Below are positions 7,701 through 13,157 of a stretch of DNA of 13,157 nt, piece by piece. Source of the DNA: Spongospora subterranea (Eukaryota; Endomyxa; Phytomyxea; Plasmodiophorida; Plasmodiophoridae); the NCBI GenBank assembly GCA_900404475.1, contig OUQQ01000567.1, forward strand, positions 1 to 13,157, in the 5' to 3' direction. The translations under genes and the position numbers were made by a program. The notes below the pieces were generated by a model. The model worked only from the letters and a program-made list of their open reading frames with translations. It did no database searches and was not told where the DNA came from. The stretch's first letter is position 1. Every line of letters begins with the position of its first letter.

Positions 7701-10471
7701 GCTGGGAAGGAATCTGGCCGTGGGGGTGGGTCTGCTACTGTTGCTGATGATATTGGCACTTCAAGTTGCTGCAGTGAATCTGTTGCGGACGCCACAGTTC
7801 ATACCCGTTTCGTTATGAAATTAGAACAGCCCCAGGTACTTGTCAGATGTCATCGAAATTGATACATTTCTCATTTCTCGTGCATGGCAGATAATTTTGC
7901 AAAGCTTAGAAGTTGGTTGCTCTGTTGTCGTTTCTGCCCATCAAGCCAAGGTAGACTTGGTGGCATATCTCTACAATTTTCCTGCGGACCAGCAGCGAGA
8001 GCGCGACCTGAATTCTCATATTTTCTCTAGTTCCGTCAGACCCACACTGGGTATTATTTTATTGATCCCTGCTGTAGGTTTTTTCTGACCACGACCCCAC
8101 AGATCGCTGTGCCCCCTATTTTGCTCAAGGTCGGGCGGGAAAGCAACTTAGCCAACTCAAATGCGGTTTGTTGCGTCCTATATGCTTCTAGGTCCTTAAT
8201 GTGCTAACTTCTGACAGGTGCCCGTCCAGCCACTCTGCCCTTCATCTATTACAAAAAGCTGATACGCTCTCGACTTGACCACGCCCAACTGCATGTCGTT
8301 CCAAATAACATTGACGTAGATTCGAACGCAATGGAGTGGATACCCCTCGGTAAATGCATATTTCACATCCATATATTCTCCAACACACTATAGAGGAGTT
8401 TCCGTTCATAAGGGAGGCTTCCCGCTCGTTTGATACCGACAAAGAAGCGGCGGATGACACAGCTGCGACATCTTCACAGGATTTATACAGGTATTTTCTC
8501 TGTTAAACTCGGTCAAAATAGGTTTGCTCAAAGACATGGTCATGCAGTAACAGATATCTAAAATCCAATGGCATCTTTCAACGGATAACTAGTCCAACAT
8601 CTCTTGGTTTCGATTATTCCTATGATGTAAATATGGATACTAAGGTGAACATCCGTCAATTTCACAAGAGTGTGATTATTCACATTCAAATATATACAGG
8701 ATGTCGGCGCACTTGAATACCAGTTCCGGCATCGGGCAACCTTTGAAGAATCAGAGAAAATGTTTGATGTGGTTGAGGACGATATGATGCCACTCCCGAC
8801 CCGGCCAGCGCACGACGATACGTCTTTTGAAAATCTGGCTCTACCTATATTGACCAGCTCCACCAATATTCATATCAAGTCCATAAGTGCAGTTATGGAT
8901 TCCGTTCAGTATAAGGTAGGGAGGGCCACTGCCCACACATATATCGTCTGAGCACATTTTTGATTCACTTTTCAGGCTTTTTTGGAAGTCATTGATAATT
9001 TGGTACTGTCCCCGGTGCAGCATGTCAGAGCCGCCGCTCGTGCTGGACAGTCTCGTCGCAACGCTAATGCCGGCAGCAACCCAGCAGCTGTGGATCCCAA
9101 AGAAATTCAGAGATTGTGCCAGAAGGCCTTAGATATTCCACAACAACGGGTAATCCGCTGTTGATTCAATAGAAGATTGCTGATTAGCTCTCAGTCTTTG
9201 CTAACAACATTTCGTCGCTGCATTTCATACGAAATCCAGGAAACGAGCTGGACCATTATTACAAATAGCCCCGACGTCTACTTACAGGTCCAGATTCGAA
9301 ATGCGCATGGCTATCACCGGTATTTTTCAATATCTGCATAATGTGGCTGTCCCTTATTGTAGTTAGTTATGGGGTTGGGGAAGGGCGTGACATTGAATTT
9401 GGGTTAAAAGAATTCCGTATCCGAAATCTTGCCGCTAACGCCCTGTGGCCCGACGTTGTGGCTCCTCATGGCCGTTGGGATGTAGCGAAAGCGTCTTCCG
9501 AGCTAATGCTTAGGGTGAGATCCCAAGTTTTAGGTGAGGATCAAATCTGTAAAGTTAGTATGTCATGATGATAATGAGGTGCAGGTCTATCTTCGTCGTT
9601 CTCAACTCGCCTAAAGGACGTTACTGTTTGGGATCATTTTGAAGTCAAGGTCCGGTCATTTCATCGACTCTATGGAAATGTTCATGTTCTATCATGTAGG
9701 TATTCCCATTGATCATCAAGGTGCACTCCCAACATTACGCAGTCACAAGAGGTTATTTCTTCCCTGAAAAAGAAGTTTCTCCGGTTTTGACTACGACCCA
9801 ATTGCTGTTGCAAGTTCATCGAAATACGCAGACAGCCGGCATGGTAATCCCGGCTGCGTACGCCAGTAGTCATAAAAAAGCAGTGATGAGGTTAAGAAAG
9901 CCTGTACTGATGATGCATGGGTTGGAAATGCTGTTTGTACATAACCTGTTTACTGATTCTTTCGATCAGTCGTATTGCTCGGAGCAACGCGTCGTTTACT
10001 CAACAGAGGTTGCTGAGCCACGATATGTCTCCCAAACCTGTTCTGCTTAATTATTTCAAATATATGCATATATCTGATCTCGAGTTTCATATATACTTAC
10101 GAGGATGGATCTTCGATTTGGACGATCTTCATGTAATCATCTCGTAAGTGTGATCTAATTGTGCCCAATTTCAACTTGTTCAGCGTTTCTTATGTTTCTG
10201 TTTATTTTTCGTTTAACTGTTTTAGCTGATTTGATTCGATAGATCTTTTACATGTAACGGTGAGCTATGGACATGGGATAAATTCGTTTCAAAAGTCGAA
10301 GGTCATGTCCAGACCTCGGTTCTGAAGCAAAGCAAGTCGCTGCTTAAACAGAAGTTCTCGTCGTCCGTCAAGAGTTTAGCTGAGAAGGAGCACAAGATCA
10401 GAGACAGATTTACAGCAAGATTCGGCTTATATCAACACAGTCACGAACATGAAGATTCCAAGAATTCATAA
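2058..10471 (+). CDS. BLTP2/Hobbit/SABRE/Fmp27-family bridge-like lipid-transfer protein (spliced)
   Basis: Known role of the family: a very long hydrophobic-groove protein anchored in the ER by an N-terminal helix, carrying lipids at ER-plasma membrane contacts. Rebuilt exons: 2058-2302, 2393-4749, 4803-4906, 4956-4996, 5049-5599, 5651-5877, 5933-6076, 6124 or 6183-6215, 6261-6339, 6414-6692, 6743-6876, 6928-7386, 7441-7479, 7533-7628, 7677-7835, 7891-8050, 8103-8165, 8218-8349, 8394-8490, 8554-8626, 8700-8915, 8976-9149, 9195-9319, 9367-9533, 9585-9649, 9700-9936, 10007-10143, 10243-10471. This gives about 2,270 residues, near the family's usual 2,200-2,700. Phases agree at all junctions except 6077-6215. 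Diagnostic blocks: LTLRDYPFPL, SWWDNLRYKVHGRI (GFWDK-type), HAQLHVVPNNIDVD, GYFFPEKE, and the C-terminal LWTWDKFVSKVEGH. Kept intact despite relic neighbours, it is probably functional. Individual splice sites are inferred. Confidence 0.85.
4803..6215 (+). other. Lipid-transfer gene: GFWDK-type domain exons
   Basis: The intron 4750-4802 (53 nt, phase 1) gives LASLRI-GHLSLSLS across the join. Two choices fit at 4907-4955 (better acceptor) or 4911-4968. Exon 4956-4996 ends FDDLWAL and joins through a canonical GTATGT intron (4997-5048) to NIHLTCSQSILTLRDYPFPL, a family hallmark near residue 930. Exon 5049-5599 then holds NASLSWWDNLRYKVHGRI near residue 1,037, the motif that names the FMP27 GFWDK domain, and NPYDD. 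Exon 5651-5877 carries HIGIHVNWQC and DLFDFFRASGLLLRIN, matching the SABRE block around 'DW.C...DPFRS..L..RWN'. Exon 5933-6076 gives LSFWLENLPWFRRLQTL. The following exon (GHFIKFIVEAAPPGFA) is clear, but its 5' edge is not. Confidence 0.85.
6077..6182 (+). other. Unresolved intron/frame junction in the lipid-transfer gene
   Basis: A 47-nt intron (6077-6123) has the usual size and a good TTAACAG acceptor, but the GT donors near the end of exon 7's ORF (6056-6077) are in phase 0, while the downstream coding frame (GHFIKFIVEAAPPGFA) needs phase 1 at 6123. A 106-nt intron ending at 6182 restores the frame but drops about 20 plausible codons. A one-base indel, real or a sequencing error, between 6077 and 6182 would also explain it. 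Confidence 0.6.
6261..8050 (+). other. Lipid-transfer gene: middle exons with acidic linker
   Basis: Ten or so small exons are joined by introns of 45-74 nt: 6216-6260, 6340-6413, 6693-6742, 6877-6927, 7387-7440, 7480-7532, 7629-7676, 7836-7890. Joins give smooth sequence, for example VDASIL-GFETDLNVIDD and RFVMKLEQPQ-IILQSLEVGCSV. The HYVVVSSARILWNNTIRASF block matches the family's '..LLW..ENRD..' region, and the EQPQIILQS block matches 'EPQFNLHS'. Between them is a disordered, acidic and Ser-rich linker (DDVSSDQDSIHDEHDNDDN, then Gly/Ser/Asp-rich up to about 7800). Exon 7441-7479 is only 39 nt. A further in-frame intron at 7951-7992 or 7951-7995 is possible and would remove 14-15 residues; I cannot decide it from sequence. 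Confidence 0.75.
7629..7676 (+). other. 48-nt in-frame, stop-free intron (possible exitron)
   Basis: GTAACT donor and GTGCAG acceptor flank 48 nt that contain no stop and keep the frame. Read through, it would add a hydrophobic 16-residue patch (TTFFYYGISCL core) to an otherwise hydrophilic linker. This suggests it is normally spliced, with retention remaining coding-neutral. Confidence 0.65.
8103..10471 (+). other. Lipid-transfer gene: conserved C-terminal third
   Basis: Exons here are joined by introns 8051-8102, 8166-8217 (perfect GCTAAC branch site), 8350-8393, 8491-8553, 8627-8699, 8916-8975, 9150-9194, 9320-9366, 9534-9584, 9650-9699, 9937-10006 and 10144-10242 (GTAAGT donor). The spliced product shows the family's terminal blocks in order: LDHAQLHVVPNNIDVDS, GIFQRITSPTSLGFDYSYD, NIHIKSISAVMDSVQYKAF, YEIQETSWTI, DIEFGLKEFRIRNL, FEVKVFPLIIKVHSQ-YFFPEKE, NYFKYMHISDLEFHIYLRG, and LWTWDKFVSKVEGHVQTSVL. 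The last resembles the family C-terminus '..W.W..L...VK....LK'. The protein ends in a Lys-rich, probably helical tail with a short His/Glu stretch (QHSHEHED) and TAA at 10469-10471. Every join keeps frame, which is strong support for the model. Confidence 0.88.
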
Positions 10472-10609
10472 ACAAGCTCGTATTTATCATAACGTGTGTC
10501 TCTCTGCAGTTCCATAAGCGCATTCAAAAAGTTGTTCGCGAGTCTCCATGTCATGTCATGTTTTCAATCCGAAACCAGTTCATGCAAAAAGTTGTGATCT
10601 GTCGCCTCA
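10472..10609. other. 3' flank of the lipid-transfer gene
   Basis: No gene is seen. Short direct copies of CATGT occur near 10546-10560. No AATAAA polyadenylation hexamer is visible close to the stop codon. Confidence 0.4.
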
Positions 10610-11110
10610 TTGGTCAGCTCGAAATCGCACATTTGGCCGGTTGGCGATATCTTTGGCCATGGTGGTCTATTGATCAACCGACACAGCAGAGGTATAGTGA
10701 TATATCAGGGCCTCATGGACAACCTGGCCATCGCCCATCTGAACTAACTCATCCTCAATCATCTCCCCAACCGAGTTCGTTTCGAGACCATCAAGGACAC
10801 TGTATTGGTGAATCTAAGGGCAGACACAACGCCAACAATCAAATTGGCAATCTGAGCTTGTATACGCACGCCATCATCAGCATTTCGCACCAAAGAAAGT
10901 CGATTGAGGATAATGAGAATGGTGGATGGGCAAATCATGGGCGTGGTCGGATCAAGGGTTCAGTTCGTGTGTCCTGATCATGCCGTTTTCAATGCAACGC
11001 GATATTTCTTGAGAATTTCCAACACGTGTTACCAGGTCAAAATCTTTGGGTGAACTGAGCGAATAGTTTGAAGTGCCATTAGAGTATGTCCCGACAGTAG
11101 ACAATGTTGA
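10610..11110 (-). pseudogene. Decayed Rab-type small GTPase relic B (Rab11-like order of motifs)
   Basis: Read on the minus strand, degenerate but correctly ordered Rab signatures appear. VGTYSNGTSNYSL (11058-11096) sits where G-D-S-x-V-G-K-S-N-L-L stands, followed by PKDFDLD at the switch I approach. LSLVRNADDG matches 'W.LR..AD', and VSLMVSKRTRL (10769-10800) matches 'VIMLVGNKxDL'. GDGQVVHEALIYHYTSA ends in the ETSAK-loop TSA, and SVDQ-stop-TTMAKDIANR (10631-10679) follows at the right spacing for the last Rab helix. An intron-like gap (GTATAC to CCCTTAG) lies inside. Key nucleotide-binding residues (P-loop Lys, NKxD) are lost and stops interrupt, so it cannot be functional. It was recognised by eye only; each single match is weak, and the ordered set is the evidence. 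Confidence 0.5.
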
Positions 11111-11469
11111 GACAAGGGGATACCTAGGCAGATCGCTGTTAACTACACAGTTGACCCAATGGACATGGCGCTGTGCACGACCCTGTCAGTGTCTTGTCAA
11201 ATTTAATGTTTTCCCTAATCTTGTTGTTGTTGTGGTACTTTTCACGATTGTTGTCATGGCGACAGGTCTGTGTTTGCAACTGATGTTGTTATTGATTAGG
11301 GAGCGACGGTATCGATTGCCTCAGCAGGAAACAGGCTCAACCTCACAACAACAGGCAATGATTTTTTGACATGGTAGTGATCGCCAACCCGTCAAGATAT
11401 GATCGGTTAGGGATAATCGTTTAGGAACAGGAGTCCACCATTACCCCGACATTGCCATCAACTGCATGT
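11111..11469. other. No gene seen between two GTPase relics
   Basis: A plus-strand frame at 11073-11369 includes a hydrophobic Val/Leu-rich stretch (VVVVVLFTIVVMATGLCLQL) encoded by GTT/TTG-rich sequence. It matches no family, overlaps relic B on the other strand, and I treat it as chance. The decayed C-terminal half of relic C would be expected here, but I could not recognise it. Confidence 0.35.
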
Positions 11470-11840
11470 TTATCCTCGATCGTGTTCAGATCGAATCGCG
11501 CCCTGATCGATGTCTAGCACGTGGTGAACAGATACTCGAGTAAACACCGTATCAATCCGTTCAGCAGATTGTTCAGGACAACTATTTTTGCAGTCTCGAT
11601 GCACAAATTTGTGAAGGTTGGCGTTAAATTCATTGTGGATCTGGTGATTGGACTCTGACAAAACACGAATTGAGCTGTTGATTTTGATATATGGGGTTGT
11701 TTGATGAAAGGGGTTAGGATGTGGGGTATCAGGAGATTGATACGTGGCCATATTTGAACGGCACCTCTCTGCAATCGAACATTGGTTCGACCCGATCCAT
11801 GACCGAATACTTCAATCATTAGTATATGTTCCCTATAAGA
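11470..11840 (-). pseudogene. Decayed Rab-type small GTPase relic C (N-terminal half)
   Basis: The minus strand shows IEVFGHGSGRTNVRL (11775-11821) matching the Rab P-loop 'VxGDGSVGKTNLLL' with one residue lost. EFNANLHKFVHRDCKN (about 11585-11631) matches switch I 'EFN....TVGRDFKNK', and VLDIDQGAIRSEHDRG (11474-11520) matches 'WDTAGQERFRSLTRSYYRG' with small deletions. The first two blocks are about twice as far apart as in a Rab protein, so an intron or insertion lies between. No open frame covers all three. The G4 (NKxD) and G5 (SAK) parts were not found downstream. It is non-functional. This is the clearest of the three relics because three G-boxes lie in order. Confidence 0.55.
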
Positions 11841-12103
11841 CACACCGCTTCCACAGATCTATACGATAAACGCCTGTTTGAAATCTTGTCCCTGTTCATG
11901 CCGCTCTAATGTAAATGGGCATTTTGATACCCAACCAATTTCTCAAATTCGACTTCTTTTTCGAGTGAAAATTAACAGAACAAACTTGCACAAGAGAACG
12001 ACAAAGCATCGACGATCTGAAGAACGCGAGCATGACTGAGTCAAGAAGACAACGAATGGGACTGAGCAACTATCGCCTGATGTTTTGCGCCTGATCATCG
12101 GGA
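11841..12103. other. No gene seen
   Basis: No gene or repeat is recognised. This should hold the rest of relic A, but after the FSN-like residues near 12104-12112 I lose the alignment. Confidence 0.35.
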
Positions 12104-12324
12104 ATTACTGAACCCAGTAAGATCGTAGATGACAATAATTCCCATTGATTCCGGTCTGTGAACCCCAACCACTCCTCCTGTCCAAATTCCACCAGTTTGA
12201 CCCTTTTATCGTTCTCATCGATGTTTCGCCAATCAATTTTTTTTGTGCAATATTCGCTTGTGATACAGTAGTCCTCAATGCCTCCCTCGCATCGTTGATT
12301 TTGGGACCTGACCGCCTTTATAAT
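12104..12324 (-). pseudogene. Decayed Rab-type small GTPase relic A (N-terminal half)
   Basis: The minus strand carries GGQVPKST at the P-loop position (12293-12315), then about 20 residues later IGETSMRTIK, matching 'TIGVDFKxRTI', and KRVKL (12194-12208). Next come GQEEW at the 'DTAGQERW' position and, in another frame, SMGIIVIYDLTG followed by FSN (12104-12147), matching 'GAMGIIVIYDLTDxxSF'. At least two frameshifts are present, and the P-loop Gly and the DTAG aspartate are lost. MGIIVIYDLT is very Rab-like and is the best single piece. It lies on the same strand as relics C and B, with P-loops about 510 and 710 nt apart. Confidence 0.52.
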
Positions 12325-12613
12325 CGCAGTCGTTATTACCCACTTTTCTCTCCACCTCCTTTTTTCTTTCGTTCTTGCATCTCTTTAATCAACCGTTTTT
12401 CATGGATTCACCCAGAGATTGTGTAAATAACTTGCAGGGATCACAGGGGACGACAGTTTAGGCACCGGTTGCTGTGAGAAAGGCGTTGTGCTATAGAATA
12501 TCTAATGCCTGAAAACAATATTGAATACAATTAACACTCAATAGTTGTTATCGTAATCTAGAACACGTCTGTTAAAACACGATGGCAGTGCAAACCCGGT
12601 CACATTGGGATAT
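12325..12613. other. 3' flank of the small zinc-binding protein gene
   Basis: A pyrimidine-rich plus-strand stretch (about 12320-12380) is followed by spacer. A plus-strand open frame at 12145-12426 is hydrophobic because of T-rich codons; it overlaps relic A and looks spurious. No polyadenylation hexamer is obvious downstream of the minus-strand stop at 12614. Confidence 0.4.
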
Positions 12614-12909
12614 TTAGCTTTTATTTGGAAAACATTGTTCGAAAGTGAGTTTAGGATGGCGATTCTGATGGTGAGTCTGCATATCAACCATCGTTGTGGT
12701 GCACATAAATGATTGCAAGCAAACCTGTCCATTAGCTAAGAACAGACAGGGTCGACGGTTTATGGGAAAGGGAAACATACCTTGCAGGAGATGTTCATCA
12801 TCTTCTGTTTATCCTTGAGCTGGCTGGATCCACCGGCTTTAACCTTCGCCGCCTTCTCCTGATTCCTTTGTCGCGCCAGCATGGTCTTATTGGCATTCCC
12901 TCCTCCCAT
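12614..12909 (-). CDS. At2g23090-like small zinc-binding protein (zf-met2 / 4F5-like), two exons
   Basis: Exon 1 is 12909-12781 (43 codons), the intron 12780-12725 (56 nt, GTATGT donor, GGACAG acceptor, phase 0), and exon 2 12724-12614 (36 codons and TAA). The 79-residue product opens with MGGGNANKTMLARQRNQEK, the lysine/arginine-rich start typical of the family. It continues with SSQLKDKQKMMNISCKVC, where C42-x2-C45 begins a C2H2-type finger, then the helix side with H61/H62 and H66 (QTHHQNRHPK), and ends FEQCFPNKS, matching the family's 'CFP' ending. Length and layout match the family (about 75-80 residues). The intron falls between the two zinc-binding cysteines. The ATG context (AGAATGG, A at -3 and G at +4) is strong. 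Precise cellular function of the family is poorly known. The gene is convergent with the large lipid-transfer gene and appears intact. Confidence 0.92.
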
Positions 12910-13093
12910 TCTCTGATGGTTTGGCAATTGCCCGTTCTTCCCAGCCCCCCCTTGATCCTGGACAGTATGATGGCGCCACCCCTCCGCAACACTGAGTTAA
13001 TGTACACTGCCGTAGCATCATGGTCACGGTTGACTCGGACGGTGACGAGTGGGTGACTTCCAAAAATCGCGCAAACGCAAATTTGCCGAAATC
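12910..13093. other. 5' flank of the small zinc-binding protein gene
   Basis: This holds the 5'UTR and promoter of the minus-strand gene. A C-rich run on the plus strand (around 12943-12954) becomes a G-run in the leader. Overlapping open frames here are shadows. No TATA box is called. Confidence 0.4.
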
Positions 13094-13157
13094 TGCGTCA
13101 AGGTTTGAGAACTGTAGTCCTAACATCAGGGATTGCGTCAAGGTTTGAGAACTGTAG
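13094..13157. repeat. Direct repeat, 24-bp units at 40-bp period
   Basis: The 24-mer at 13094-13117 (beginning TGCGTCAAGG, ending GAACTGTAG) recurs exactly at 13134-13157, with a 16-nt spacer. The window ends on the last base of the second copy, so the array may continue beyond it. It could be the start of a 40-bp tandem satellite or a local duplication. Confidence 0.9.

Noticed and set aside
10558..10977. 139-codon plus-strand frame, Gln/Pro/His/Ser-rich
   Set aside because: Low-complexity composition, no domain; it lies antisense to the Rab-like relic and is best explained as its shadow.
11073..11369. 98-codon plus-strand frame with a transmembrane-like Val/Leu stretch
   Set aside because: The hydrophobicity comes from a GTT/TTG-rich run; no start context, splice support or family match.
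12145..12426. 93-codon plus-strand hydrophobic frame
   Set aside because: T-rich codon artefact, antisense to relic A; no recognisable motif.
12798..13007. Minus-strand 69-codon Arg-rich frame and 84-codon frame over the zinc-finger exon
   Set aside because: Alternative frames of exon 1 of the zinc-binding protein gene and its leader; the real frame carries the family motifs through the splice.
1..13157. Bacterial or phage features (operons, Shine-Dalgarno sites, CRISPR, IS elements)
   Set aside because: The window is intron-rich eukaryotic DNA; the only direct repeat is the two-unit one at the right edge, with no array.

Overview
This window is nuclear DNA of a eukaryote, probably a fungus-like microbial one. 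The evidence is a large gene cut by more than two dozen GT-AG introns, most only 42-63 nt long, decayed PIF/Harbinger transposons, and a second small spliced gene. I cannot place the lineage. Fungi and oomycetes both fit the intron style. A relic resembling a mitochondrion-encoded rpl16 would point away from most fungi, if that relic really comes from mtDNA.

Layout. 1-2057 is a transposon and relic zone: two broken Harbinger transposase copies in the same orientation (385-749 and 1339-1850), separated by an AT-rich stretch with an rpl16-like fragment on the minus strand and a strong 82-bp inverted repeat. 2058-10471 (+) is one large gene that I rebuilt exon by exon. It encodes a bridge-like lipid-transfer protein of the BLTP2 / Hobbit / SABRE / Fmp27 family, about 2,270 residues in roughly 28 exons. 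The reading frame carries through every junction except one (6077-6215). 10472-12613 has no intact gene, but on the minus strand it holds what look like three separate, badly decayed Rab-type small GTPase relics in tandem. 12614-12909 (-) is an intact two-exon gene for a 79-residue zinc-binding protein of the At2g23090-like (zf-met2 / 4F5-like) family. The last 64 bases start a 40-bp-period direct repeat that runs into the window edge.

The two intact genes converge on the Rab graveyard, and nothing in the sequence suggests that they work together. All family calls were made by eye against remembered family motifs, with no alignment or search. The BLTP2 and zinc-finger calls are strong; the Rab relics and the rpl16 relic are weaker and need a profile search.
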